Shown here in pieces: positions 1 to 11,545 of a DNA stretch of 60,000 bases. A model generated the notes under the pieces. The model worked only from the letters and a program-made list of their open reading frames with translations. It did no database searches and had not been told where the DNA came from. Position 1 is the stretch's first letter. Each line of letters begins with the position of its first letter. The stretch is from assembly GCF_030272615.1 (NCBI RefSeq), contig NC_081408.1, positions 619,068,476 to 619,128,475 of the forward strand, written 5' to 3'. Both the position numbers and the translations under genes were made by a program. The stretch comes from Cryptomeria japonica. Lineage: Eukaryota > Streptophyta > Pinopsida > Cupressales > Cupressaceae.

Positions 1-1962
1 GAAGAAGTTATATCGAATTTGGTAAAAACAATCACAAACCCTTGCTAGGGTATCCATTTTCTTGAAATAATGTAATTTTTGGTCATCCCATCATCCAAAG
101 CCAATTGAAATGAATGGTATGATCCTTTTAATTGTATATTTATATTTTATTTTTGATTTAGGGTTCCATTTTGAGAATGGCGAGTGCTAAGAGTGACACA
201 AAAGCTGATTTTTGTGTCTCAGATTGAAAATGATAACAAGTTGGTGATGTGTGGGTTGATATAAGTGTAGTATTGGACTCCTAAAGGTTGGTGAAGGCTT
301 GGAGAGGTGTGAGGGATTAGTGAGGACCCTAATCAAGTATTTTTGGCCCTTGATTGGTCAAAATACTCACCATTTTAATGATTGTCCCAAAACTGGGTAT
401 GTTGTTGTCCTAAGGAACTAGTGGACTGAGATTTTGAGATTATGATGTAATGAATGAGTTTAATGAGTGGAGGAAAACTGGGTAAGGTGTGTGGGAGTCC
501 TTATTAACCCTTTTAAGTGTTAGGAATCCCTAGAGAGAGGTGTTGGCTCAAGTTATTGTGACTCTCCTAAACAAAGTTGTGGCTGCCATAGTGAACCAAT
601 GACATAGAAACAAGTTCTCTTTATGGTCTTTAGGGTGGATGGGAGGGTGAATAATGGTGGTTTGTCTATTTTAAGGAGTCTCTTCAAGTGTGTCATTTAA
701 TCCCTTGGGTTGATGAGTATCTACTTGTCAAAGTGAGTTGTGCCCATGGACAATTTGGAGTCCTAATTGGAGTTGAGTTTGTGTGAGTGGGATGTGTTAT
801 AAACCTTAAGTTGAAAGTGTTATGATGATCCAAGTCCTAAACTATGTTCATTCCTTATGTTTAGTGTTGTTAACCAACACCTCCATGTAAGTGCAAACCA
901 ATGTGTAAGGGCTCAAATCTTGTGAAGACCAAAGTGATGCTGATGATCTATTGAAGCATGACAACTTTTGAGGGTATTTTGAAGGTTGATAAGAGTGATA
1001 GGATGAGATGAGCCCATCATTGTGAAATATGTCCAAAGTAAGTTTTGGGATTTTTGGTGTGAAACCTTAGCCTCTGCATCAAAAAACTTATCAAATCACC
1101 TTATTTTATTGTAACCCATGATTGTAGAAAATAGATTTTTGTTGTTTACATTCATATTGCTAATTACATAGGCAAATATTCATTTAACTTTATAAAAGGG
1201 CAGTCACCAAATACACCGAATAGTTGTCTATCTAATATCAAAGATTAGCCAAGTCTATGGAGTAGCTGAGATCAAAATTTATCGAACAAGGATCCAGCTA
1301 TTGTTAGGAATTTAGTAAAAGTGGAAGCTATTTTGAAGTGATCAAAGACTTTCATTGTGATTGAGACATGGATTTTTCTAGGGGTAGTTCAATATCTAAA
1401 AAATCATATCAAATCATATTCCACAGCTGTAATGCTTCATATTCCATGATGGCAATTGTTAAGTCTTTTATACAGGGTAGAATTCAACAAAAGGTATTTG
1501 TTTAGCTGAATAATTGATTAGCAAGACACTAATTTTGGCAATACCTAGCTTGCAACTACTATTTTAGGTAGAGATAAATTTTAATGATTGTGTGTTGGAG
1601 GCTCTTTTATTACAATTTTGTAAGCTTGTTTGTTGTCATTCAAACTTATTTCATTGAGCGCTTTGGATATATTTCTCACATAATGAATTTTATGTCTTTG
1701 TTTGAACAAAAAATAACCATATCAATTATAAAAAAACATTTCTATATATCAAAATGCACATTTATTGGATCGAATATCAACATTTATATATATCAAAATA
1801 CACAACAATTGTGTTTGTATACAAAAAATGGCATATATGCCAAGTCAATAAAAGTTATACAAAAATATGACATATGTCATGTCCAGATTGATATACAATA
1901 AAAATGTAGACTATATCTAGATGTATTGGTCCTTTGATGACCATAGCTAACACTATATGATC
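1..1962. other. Spacer without recognisable gene
   Basis: AT-rich spacer. I read both strands and found no protein similarity, terminal repeat or RNA gene. The open frames here are short and have no family motif. Around 1720-1900 the DNA is very A/T rich, with repeated ATATATCAAAATRCACA-like words. Confidence 0.6.
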
Positions 1963-4361
1963 CTATAGTTGTGGTGGATCATCAAAATGGAGCTTCTTTG
2001 ATGCAATACGTGGCTCTATAGATGGCTGCACAACCACAATTCAAAAGCCATGTTAGAATCCTTTTGTATAAAATAGTTCACAATTATCAACATAACTATA
2101 CATTCAACTATTGAAATTGAATTGTAGATTACCTCATCTTCTGACTGGGATGTACCATCTTTTCTTTCCTTGCCTTGTCAGACTTAGGAGTCTTCTTAAA
2201 ATGGAACTTGAGAGGATCCACATTATGCCCAAACTGAGAAGGGGCCTATTGGAGGTTAAATACAATTAATACAAGGTAATAACATATATAAATTAAAAAC
2301 ACTAAAAATCTACAATATATAGAACAAAAGTGTACCGGAGCCTGAGATGCTTCTCTAGAAGACTTAGGAGGGATCACCATTGATGAAGAAACTATGGCTA
2401 TTTCTTGTATGAAAAATGATAAGATTAAATACAATTAATACAATGATAAGTATTGTAGGTTAAATACAATTAATAAAAGATAATAACATATATAGATCAA
2501 AAACACTAAATATCTACAATATATAGAACAAAAGTGTACTAGAGCTTGGTATGCTTCTCCAATAAACTTAGGAGGGCTTGCCATTGATGAAGTAACTATG
2601 GCTATTTCCTATATGAAAAATGATAAGATTAGAATTTATCTAAAGTCCACATGTACATGTGCATGTAATCTCTTGATCCTCTAGCGTATCAGGTGCATTC
2701 ATCAGTTCTAAAAATCCCAATTGCTGCTATATATAAAAGAGACAAAAAAGACTAATCAATCTACAAGTTCTAATTAAGACAATTTCAACCTTTTCAAACA
2801 ATCGTGTCAATTAAAAATGTGTTCAATTACCTTTTGACGTTTAGGCATCCTAGAGGTTTACTTTCATCGAGGAGGTATCCGAGACACGTGTGGGGTACCC
2901 TAAAATAAATAAAATTAACACAAGAGATATTAGTAGATAATATTAAATATAATTTAACAAATCTAAATGTAAATGACTTGCATATTCAATCAAAAGAATA
3001 CATAAAAAGAGGTGTACAAAATATGATACCATATAGCTTTCAAGGCCAAAATTGATGGCTGAGAGCATGACATTATCAATCTGGGACATTTGATCCACTG
3101 ACAACACCTATAAATGTAAAATAAATATACATTAAAGAGAGTTAGTATATATTATAATTTTTTTTTTGAATTCAAGGTACTATTCTATTTTATTATGTTA
3201 CAAATTTTATACCTTAGACATCGAAACTACAGCTACAACAACTACGGGAGGAATATCAGATGGTGTATTAACACTCGCTACTGCATCTTGAAATACATGT
3301 TGTTTGTATCAATTTAAATTAATCTATAAATGAAAATTCATTTACATTTACAAGTTTTAAGTGATTGATAAATAAAATGTTATCAATTCAAATCAACACA
3401 CCTGTGTCTGCATGTGACCACCAAACACCATATCCATCAAATCATCAGTCAATGCCACATACTCTACAGTGGTAGTTTGACATCTACTCCTACAAATTAT
3501 ACAAATATGGGACGTGGAACCATCTGCACTAGCCTCAACATCCATCCATAACATATACCTGAACAACTGGGACACACATGCTAAATGGGCTCACCAAGGC
3601 TAGATGGCTCAACTATTGGATAATCATCCAGGACAAGAGGGTGTGATAACTATGTTCCATGCTGAATGATGAAATCGGTCAATGTAGTGGCCGCCTGAAG
3701 AGTCTGTAGCTCCATCGACTCTTTCAGGGCTACTAAGATCCTCACATAGACCACAAGATTTTGGTGCTAGGGGGATGCAACTTTGGGGGTTTAGTACCCT
3801 CCAAGCTCTAGGTCTATCTTGGGTAGAGCCTCCACCTCTACCCTAGAACTCTCTCATATCAAAATAGTTCGGCCACTCAATGAGGATAAACTCACAATAT
3901 AGTTTCCTCAAAACTATAATGGAACCTCAAAATTATTATAAGGTGGTTCGTCAAAGACCATCCACCACCTATCCCAAAAAGCGTTTTTCATCTACAAATG
4001 GCTACACCACTATATAGGAAACCTTTTTGAATTAAGAGGTAAGGTCTCATCCATTTTGGGATCAATAAAAAGAGCACATATTTGTGCTTTACTTATGTTT
4101 GTTTTTTTACTTCATTATATGACAACCCACTAGCATAAAAAGAACGATATCAATCCTATAGCTTCCCCATTTTGTAATTTGATTGGAAACTTCGTTGGCA
4201 CTACTAGCTAATGATTCTAGGGTTGTGGCAAGGGATGCATGATGCTTATGCTCAGATGCCTTCAGTCTATTCACCATTCTAGTTATTTTGGTAGTGTTTT
4301 GTGTTAACTAGTTTATCAAATCCTCCTATGTAGCTTGTGAATGGTCTATTGGAGGGTTTGT
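1963..4361 (-). pseudogene. Decayed spliced gene, product unknown
   Basis: Reading the minus strand from 4361 down to 1963, short coding-like blocks are flanked by AG acceptors and GT donors. Blocks: 4361-4107 (about 80 codons, helical, with RMVNRLKASEHKHHASLATT); about 3590-3402 (LFRYMLWMDVEASADGS, donor CAG|GT); 3286-3213; 3107-3030 (26 codons, VDQMSQIDNVMLSAINFG); 2899-2831 (basic, SRMPKRQK); 2726 to about 2660 (LGFLELMNAPDTLEDQEIT); 2608-2540; 2403-2336; 2245-2156 (FHFKKTPKSDKARKEKM); and a last exon 2025-1963 ending KLHFDDPPQL-stop. From 3107 onward the blocks keep phase 0, which chance would rarely give. Damage: TGA and TAA inside 2899-2831, TAG codons in 4361-4107, a 68-bp duplicated exon, and a phase mismatch between 3402 and 3286. 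The lysine-rich C-terminus could suit a nuclear protein. A transposon gene is possible, but I see no transposase motif. Confidence 0.5.
2253..2632. repeat. Tandem duplication, about 204-bp unit
   Basis: Copy 1 is 2253-2456 and copy 2 starts at 2457. Both begin AGGTTAAATACAATTAAT and run through ATGAAAAATGATAAGATTA. Each copy holds one exon of the minus-strand gene (2336-2403 and 2540-2608) with its flanking intron, so the duplication added an exon. The copies differ at many sites and are therefore old. Confidence 0.8.
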
Positions 4362-4604
4362 ATAATAAGAAAAAATAATTAAAAATGATGAATTTTAATT
4401 TTAATTGTGAATATAATTTATCAAATGCATAGAATAGATTAAAAAATTAGATCTCATACCTCTTTCCATTGTGCATGTGTTTGATTTATAAAAACCCAGT
4501 TCGTGTATCATTTAACTTGAAACCCTTAAAGTGTTTTTTTCTTGAGGTTGCGAGTGAAAATGACCCAGCAACCTCAGTCAAAAAAAGTTTATTGACAGAA
4601 AAAT

Positions 4605-4665
4605 GCATACGGGGTTTTGAACACTAAATAGTGTATGCGTTTAGTATAAGAAAAACCCTGTATGC
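4605..4665. repeat. Short inverted repeat (hairpin-capable)
   Basis: GCATACGGGGTTTT at 4605-4618 pairs with AAAACCCTGTATGC at 4652-4665 with one G:T position and a loop of about 33 bases. A third ACGGGGTTTTT occurs near 4710. No function is shown. Confidence 0.5.
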
Positions 4666-4799
4666 GGTTTTGCTTGGGTTAGGCTCGAGAAAACGTGCCA
4701 AGAAACGTACGGGGTTTTTAAAAATTCAAATAACTTGTGTGCGTTTTGTGTTATTCCAAGGTTTTTGGGGGGTGTGTCCACCTTTTTGCACACCATCTT

Positions 4800-5106
4800 G
4801 GTTCAAACACCCATATCTTTAACTCTATTTCTCTCTCCATTTCCCCTTACTCTATATCCTTATGATCTCTACCTATCTCTTTTATTTTCTCCATCTATCC
4901 TACTCTACATCTCTTTCTCTCCCTCTCCTTCAGCTCCTTTGTATCTTTTTGTATCCATATCTCTCTAACTATATCTCCCTCTATATATCTCTCCCCACCC
5001 CTCTATTTCTCTCATTATCTCACTCTATCTATATCACTTCCTCTCTCTCTCATTGAATATATTTTTTCCTCCTTCTCTTGTACACTATATTTGTATCTTT
5101 ACTTCT
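4800..5106. repeat. CT-rich simple repeat, left part
   Basis: Pyrimidine-rich tract of TCTCTATC-like words. It is the left half of a tract that resumes at 11043 beyond element A. Its long open frames only translate low-complexity Ser/Leu/Tyr strings. Confidence 0.85.
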
Positions 5107-5582
5107 TGTGATATTTTTCCAAGATCAAGAGATCAATGAAAAGTATAAAAGAGAGACAAAATATAGGACATGAATAAACTGTATTCTCATCAATAGATAA
5201 ATGATCAATGTTTCATACAATGAATATGCGCCTGCTTATATAGGCAAGGCTATATGGATATGTGAGCACACAAACATGACATGTGGCTCAATAAGAAACA
5301 AGGGTAGGTAGGGATAAGTAGGGGTAGGTAGGAGAAACAATAAAATATTCCACATGAGGTGGATCACCCACCAAAGGTGGAATTATCACTCCATAATAAG
5401 TGGATATGATAGAGTAGTAACAAGATCACACCATAAAAGGTGCAAACCTCCTACAACACACTATCCCAATGTGGCACAAACACCCAAGTGTCTTATATGC
5501 AAACTACTATGATATGAATGTACTTAAGTAAACTTAAGTAAGGTGTAATAATATCCAACATGAATAAATAATTACACCAACA
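5107..5582 (-). repeat. 3' LTR of element A
   Basis: 476 bp, highly similar to 10567-11042. Differences are mostly single-base, for example TGTGATATTTTTCC here against TGTGAGATTTTACC at the inner end of the other copy. CTATATAAG lies on the minus strand at 5243-5235, matching the TATA box of the 5' LTR. Confidence 0.92.
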
Positions 5583-5592
5583 CCCCCCCTTA
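5583..5592 (-). other. Polypurine tract of element A
   Basis: Minus strand TAAGGGGGGG lies immediately inside the 3' LTR, where plus-strand DNA synthesis is expected to start. A second similar run lies at about 5881-5890. Confidence 0.75.
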
Positions 5593-6221
5593 AGTGAAAC
5601 ATAGGGGAATACACTTAAGTATACAATGCAACTAAGCAATTCAAGATGGGGCACGACTACGAGGCCATGTTAGGTACCCATATACAAATGAAAAATGCAT
5701 GCAAACCAATGCAATCCCTCATAAAGCGGGGAAAGAGAGAAAAACCCAATCGGAAAAATTCCTCCTCCAAAAGAGAGATGAAAACTATACAAGAGAAATC
5801 ACATAGAAGTGTGTGAGGAACAAAACCCCATGTGAGGAAAAATTCCCCCCCCATACGAGAGAAGAAGAGAAGCTAGGTAGCCCCCCCTTAATGAAGAATC
5901 TGCACCAATGGTAGAAGCTTGAATATGAATGAAGAAATTGCTCCATGAATGTCAAACAACATTCCTCCCTTTAGGAAGAAACAAAACCAAAGGTGTATCC
6001 ATGAAGTTTCCCCAATCATGAAGGGAAGAGGTAGGAAAGAAACTCATGATGAATCAAGTCTCTGAAAATTGCTCAAGTGTCCCCATGAAAGATACCCCCT
6101 CCAAATGTGGTGAACTACTCCACACTGCTGAAAAAGGTAATCCAAGATCTAATGGAGATGAATGTAGAACAAGTCCCAAACACTCACATGTGTCCTCAAA
6201 GGATAAAGAGACCTCCTCCAA
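5593..6221 (-). other. 3' untranslated part of element A
   Basis: About 630 bp between the end of the acidic frame and the polypurine tract. No integrase or polymerase motif can be read in any frame. Confidence 0.6.
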
Positions 6222-6880
6222 CTACTGTACATAAGAATCCACAATCATGTCAACCTCGAAAGAATGATCATGTAGAGAATTAACAAGAGGGTCAGAGTGT
6301 TCCCTCACAAAAATCAAAGAAGGATCATCTTCATCAAAGAGAAGATGAATATCATCAATGATCTCTCCCAAATCTACAATGTAGGATTCCACAAACAAAC
6401 ATGCAATGCCTGTCAAGTAATCATCCCATGAAACTGAAGCTAGAAGACAAGATATATCCCGCTGCACTGAATCACAAGAAGGAAAAGCTGTCACACTATC
6501 TGCATCATCATATGCAATAGGTGATGTGATATTAACAGGATGAGATGAAATGCAAGGCTCAAGAATGGGGTCACATGTGAGATTATCCAAGTTCAAGTAC
6601 CCAAAGATCTCCTCAAAATCTGAATCATCACAAGAAGTATGATCATCATATGTAGAATCATCATGTGAAGAATCATCATATGTGAAATCATCCTCATCAT
6701 TAGGAACAAAATATTAAAAGGAATATAACCGAGATGCATGATCCACCACCCCAGTCGCAATGATAGATCTAGTCTCGAAGTCTCTAATGATAATTGACTC
6801 AAGTGTGAACTCCACAATTTTCTTTGCTGCCCCATGTGTGATCTGATAGATGGAAAGGAGATTGTTTGTCAAATGGGGTA
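6222..6880 (-). pseudogene. Element A: gag-pre-integrase stub plus acidic tail
   Basis: Right after the solo LTR the interrupted frame resumes (NNLLSIYQITHG, a typical copia region after protease) and reaches VDHASRLYSF. One TAA follows, and the same frame then runs about 160 codons to 6222 through an Asp/Ser-rich stretch with YDDSSHDDSTYDDHTS-like repeats, and ends DMIVDSYVQ. A normal copia polyprotein would continue into the integrase HHCC and DDE core. Here that is replaced by an acidic domain I do not recognise. The same frame before and after the TAA suggests the fusion was once translated as gag-protease-acidic tail. Confidence 0.6.
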
Positions 6881-6885
6881 CACAC

Positions 6886-7668
6886 TATTAGGATTCCCAA
6901 AGATATTGAGAGGGGGGGGGGGGGGGTGAATCAATAACTGACTAGTAATAGAACTTTCTTAAATTATAACATGAAAAGCAATTCAAAACTGTGTACTGGT
7001 AAACCATAATTAATGCAATAAATAAGAATAACAACCACAACATGAAAGACACACCATAACACAATATTTTAATGAGGAAACCCAGTGTGGGAAAAACCTC
7101 AGTGGGATTTGTGACCCACAATATTCACTTACTGGCCAATAAGGGAATATTACTATTTACAATAGGGGCCTGCACATGCAGGAAGGCCAAGTGCCTAAAG
7201 CTCACTGCTCAGTTACAAAAGATGTCTCACTGAATTACAAAAATGGATTATACAAATCCATTGTCTTGTACTGCTTCAGATCAACATCTACTATGCCAGA
7301 TTCAGTACCGGTTTAAGCTCTACAATATACATAAACCCTTATCCAATATCTGCCTTACAATTCGTATATTAGGTCTGCATTTATCCTTCCTATTTTTTCT
7401 ACTCTTCTAAATGATCTACAATGATCTCATACTTATATGAGTCATATTACAATCCACCAAGTCATCTTACAAAAGTTTTTACAATTAAATACAAAATTCC
7501 TGTCGGCCATGGTGCCGGTAATCTTTCTTTTTGGTGCCGATGAACTGTATGCCAGTGTTGAGTCTGTCGGTGCCAGTGCCTACCGGTATCATATGATTGT
7601 AAGGTTGCCATCAATGACAATACCTTCAATCACCTAAAATTTCTCATTGGAGTGTGCATTTTCCAACA
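6886..7668 (-). mobile_element. Solo LTR inside element A
   Basis: 783-bp LTR on the minus strand, starting TGTTGGAAAATG and ending CCTAATA (the terminal CA has become TA). Target duplication CACAC at 6881-6885 and 7669-7673. Removing it rejoins element A's frame across VLCV and PHLTNN. It holds a 15-base G run at 6909-6923 next to the CTCAATATCTTTGGGA end module, and resembles the LTR at 52150-52996. No internal sequence is left, so it is the product of LTR-LTR recombination. Confidence 0.88.
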
Positions 7669-7673
7669 CACAC

Positions 7674-8820
7674 AACACATCATTGAAGGAGTTATCCCCA
7701 ATGGCAATAGATCCTTTCCCAATCACATCCATATATGTATGATTGCCCATCAAAATCTGTGGCATGGTGCAAGGCTCAAATGTAGAAAACATAGATTGTG
7801 AACATGCCATATGATGAGAAGCCCCTAAATCTAGAATCCATCTCTTCAAATCATGACTTGTAGAAGCAATGAATGCTTTCCATTTCCCCTTTGATTTTGA
7901 GGAAGTGGAAGGTGATGAATCCTCATTCTTGTAGGCATTAGGCAAATCAATGTTATGATTTTTGAGGATGTGTGTGAGCTCATCAATCTTCTTAGAATGG
8001 AAACGATGCTCCTCATGACCAACCTTTTTACAATAGGCACAAGTAGGTCTTTTCTTCTTTGGTGAATTGTCCTTCTTGGAAGAGGATCAATCCCCTTTTT
8101 GTGGAGAAGACGGTGCTTTGTCCTTAGGCTTTGATTTTCCTTTCTTCTTGTTTGAGTTGCCCTTTCCTTGAGTTCCTTTGTTCCCTTGATTTGCCACTAA
8201 CACTTGAGACTTAGAAGCCTTAAGAATGCCCATGCTTATCAACTTAATTTGTTCCATCATTAACATTTTGGTGAAAGCATCAAATGTAGGCATTGTATAG
8301 CTTGAACGCATTGTCATCCTATGGGTTTGGAAACTAGAAACAAATGCTGCATATTCTTGTGGAAGCTTGCCCATCAAATTGAAGATCAATTGCGTATCCT
8401 TCTTATCAATGCCACAATCCTTGAGTTGTGCCCTCAACTCTTTTGCCTTAGTGACATAATCTAGTATAGTATCAAATTTCTTGGGATCTAACATGGTGAG
8501 ATCACTATCAATTTGATATCCCCTAATCTCATCAACTTGACCATACAATCTTGAAAATTTTGCCAAGCATCCTTAATTAAGGTACATTTTTCAATATGAA
8601 AGATGTGATCCTTTGATAGATACTTTCTTAAGGTACCAATTGCCATAATATTTTTAGTGAGCCAATCCAAGTGAGCAATAGGATCAACCTTAGGATCAAC
8701 GGGATCAACAATAGTTCCATCAATGTAACGAGTTAGTCCTTTTTCCATAAGTTTACTCCATGCATCAATTTTCCAAGTAGCATAATTATGAGGAGTTAAA
8801 AGAGGAAACTTAGGAGAACC
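7674..8820 (-). pseudogene. gag-pro: Element A gag, zinc knuckle and protease
   Basis: Copia-type gag: GSPKFPLLTPHNYATWK, then helical gag with LPQEYAAFVSSFQ, a basic linker, a zinc-knuckle-like CAYCKKVGHEEHRFH (the last ligand is His, not Cys), and the protease WILDLGASHHM, where the usual DSGA reads DLGA. Damage: one frameshift near 8530 (QNFQD to LYGQVDEIRG) and one in-frame TGA at 8087-8089. The reading starts after TTATAG at 8820, a possible splice acceptor; no in-frame ATG is visible before it and a TGA lies upstream. The solo LTR cuts the frame at 7674 and it continues from 6880. Confidence 0.82.
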
Positions 8821-10551
8821 TATAACAGAAAATTGAAAGAACACAAGAGCACAAAATCAAAAGAGATACCCCCCAAATTCAATCAATCAAAGTACCCCCC
8901 CCAAAATGATGATTTTGGCACTTTATATGTAGTGCCTGTACAATAGGCCACTTGCAAACAATGGCAAGGTGGACTTCTAATTTTGTTTTACAACTTCTCT
9001 AATAGGCTAAGAACTACAATACAAAAGACTAGAAAGATAGATCTATGCAATACAAGTGCCAAATTGGCCATAAAAGACCATATGCTGAAAGTATAATTTC
9101 TACTCAAAATCACTACAAGCTAATAGTAGATTATGAAAGTAGACAAAAAATTATGCACTTTAAAAAAAATGACACCTGAAAAGGAGTTCGTATGAGCCCA
9201 AACGGAGCCCTGAAAGTTACAAAAATGAGGATTGGACAAGTACAGTCATGAAAACATGAGATTTATGAAATATCTGTCCATCAAAATCAGAAAATAATGC
9301 CACCACAAGAAATTACATGAAAAATAATTCCATTTCAAATAAAATTGCACCAAAAAATGAGCAAAAATGAGCAAGATATGGCCGTTTGAAGTTGAACTGC
9401 AAAGTCAAAAAGCTCAACAAGAGGGGCCTGCCAAAATTTCAAAAAAAGATGATGTCAACAATATACGAGGTTAAATTTGATGTCTATATGGCCATCACCA
9501 AAACTTTGCCTCACTGTATGCATGGTGTCCATACAATACAGACTAATGATGTGGACAAATCAGATGGTGCCATGTGTCGTGCAAAAAATAAGGCATTAGA
9601 TGACATGTACGGATGATGTGTCATAGGACAAGGTGATGTGGCAGTATGACTTCAGTGCATGACATGGTGTATGGTACTGCTAACTATTCTCCATGTGTAT
9701 GATGACAAGTGGACGTGTGGCAGCCTGCATGGCAATCATCATGGAGGTCGTTGACGGGAAAAACCAAGATCGCTGAGTGGGAGTGTGCAGAAACTAGTAG
9801 ACGGCTAGAAAGGAAGCACGACTGTCGAAAGAATGTTGGTTGATTGAAGCGGGAGGTGAGATAGGAGGGTCGGCGGGTGATGCCAGTGACCGGAAACAAA
9901 CACAATGGTGAGTGGGAGACTGGAGCAGCAACAACATCACCGGGAGCCAGGAGCTGGGAGGATGGTCGACACAGTGGCATTGGGGGTCACCAGTATGTGC
10001 AAAGCTTCCAAAGGAACAGTCTTGTCGAAGAAAGGAAGTTGGAGGAGCCAGTGGGGGGGCTCGTGAGGAATTATGGAGGGAGACCGTTGGTGGATGGAGG
10101 GAGCACAAAGCACATAGGTGATCATGACCTGGAGCATGGACCCTGCAAACTCTATGGGCAAGTACAATAATACGAGGGGTGGGGTCAACGTACCCCTCCC
10201 CCCCGTAATTTATAGATTTTTATTTTTTATTTTTTTTAAAACCTTTTCCAATTTGTACCAAAAGACTATGAAATATATTAAAAATATAGAATTTAATTTT
10301 TTCGCAGAAAATGAATATTATATATTTTTTTACAAAATCCATAACGTACTACCCAAATTGGGTAAAATTTTCCTCCAAAACTGATTTTCTCTAAAATAGG
10401 CAGATTTATAGTCAAAATTCATGGAAATAGCTTCCGGGACTCAATCGCAATGTCCAAATCACTGTATGATGCCCCCCAAAATAGCAGCACCCCAACTCCG
10501 AAAATGCAAGCCTTCAACAATGCCTCTCAAAGACAAATCAATGATGCTCTA
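8821..10551 (-). other. Leader of element A
   Basis: About 1.7 kb between primer site and gag, unusually long. It contains two C-runs on the plus strand (near 8869 and 8895) and a more GC-rich block at 9690-10190. Frames on both strands in that block overlap and show no motif, so I do not call a gene. Confidence 0.55.
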
Positions 10552-10566
10552 ATGGCTCTAATACCA
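10552..10566 (-). other. Primer binding site of element A (tRNA-iMet type)
   Basis: Minus strand TGGTATTAGAGCCAT lies immediately inside the 5' LTR. Plant initiator-Met tRNA sites read TGGTATCAGAGC, so there is one mismatch. Confidence 0.85.
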
Positions 10567-11042
10567 TGTGAGATTTTACCACGATCAAGAGATCAATGAA
10601 AATTACAAAAGAGAGACAAAATATAGGACAGGAATAAACTGTATTCTCATCAATAGATAAATGATCAATGTTTCATACAATGAATATGAGCCTGCTTATA
10701 TAGGCAAGGCTATATGGATATGTGAGCACACAAACCTGACATGTGGCTCAATAAGAAACAAGGGTAGGTAGGGATAAGTAGGGGTAGGTAGGAGAAACAA
10801 TAAAATATTCCACATGAGGTGGATCACCCACTGAAGGTGGAATTATTACTCCACAATAAGTGGATATGATAGAGTAGTAATAAGGTCACACCATAAAAGG
10901 TGGAAATCTCCTACAACACACTATCCCAATGTGGCACAAACACCCAAGGGTCTCATATGCAAATTACTATGATATGTATGTACCTAGGTAAACTTAAGTA
11001 AGGTGCAATAATATCCAACATGAATAAATATTTACACCAACA
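10567..11042 (-). repeat. 5' LTR of element A
   Basis: 476 bp, partner of 5107-5582, with TG...CA ends on the minus strand. It contains a clear TATA box (see 10695-10703). Confidence 0.92.
10695..10703 (-). promoter_or_regulatory. TATA box in 5' LTR of element A
   Basis: Minus strand CTATATAAG within GCCTATATAAGCAGGC. It is well placed for an LTR promoter and conserved in the other LTR at 5235-5243. Confidence 0.6.
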
Positions 11043-11545
11043 CTTCTCTATCTCTATTTCTCTCTATATCTATCTATCCTCTCTCTATCTCTTTCTATTC
11101 ATATCTTTCTCTACATCTATCTCTCTACCTCTATTTCTCTTCATGTCTTTCTATATCACTCTCTATCTATATTTCTCCCTCTCTCCATCTCTCTCTTACA
11201 CTCTATCTATCGATCTATTTCCAATTCTCTCCCCCTCCTCTATCTATCGTTGTTTCTATCTCATCGTCTATATATCTCTCTATATCCTCCTCTCCTGCTT
11301 CCTTTATGTCTCTCACTTCTTCTATATCTCTATCTCCCTATTTATCTCTATCTTTATCTCCCCATATACCTCTCCCTATATCTCCATCTATTTTTATCTC
11401 TCCCTCACTCTCTATCTTTATACATTTATCTCTTCCATTTCTATATATCCCTCTCCTCCATCTCAAACTTTCTCTTCTCATCCCACCTATCTCTCACTCT
11501 TCCTAACTCTATTTCACTCTCTCGAGCTCTATTGCAAACATGACA
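11043..11545. repeat. CT-rich simple repeat, right part
   Basis: Continuation of the tract at 4800-5106, separated by element A. Words such as TCTCTATC and CTCTCTATAT dominate. The long open frames are low-complexity translations. Confidence 0.85.

Larger units (their letters stand above)
5107..11042 (-). mobile_element. Element A: copia-like LTR element lacking INT and RT
   Basis: Complete LTR element on the minus strand. Two 476-bp LTRs (5107-5582 and 10567-11042) start TGTTGGTG and end TCACA when read on the minus strand. The target duplication CTTCT is intact at 5102-5106 and 11043-11047. The primer site lies directly beside the 5' LTR and the polypurine tract beside the 3' LTR. The internal region holds a leader of about 1.7 kb, gag with zinc knuckle and protease, then an acidic tail; no integrase, reverse transcriptase or RNase H can be read. 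A solo LTR at 6886-7668 interrupts the coding region. The perfect target duplication and similar LTRs suggest it moved as this defective form and was mobilised in trans. Confidence 0.9.

Noticed and set aside
4631-5056. Overlapping open frames in the CT-rich tract
   Set aside because: Low-complexity Ser/Leu/Tyr translations of a simple repeat, with no domain or consistent start.
9684-10188. Several overlapping frames on both strands in a GC-richer block
   Set aside because: Mutually overlapping frames in the leader of element A, no motif, and no preference for one strand.
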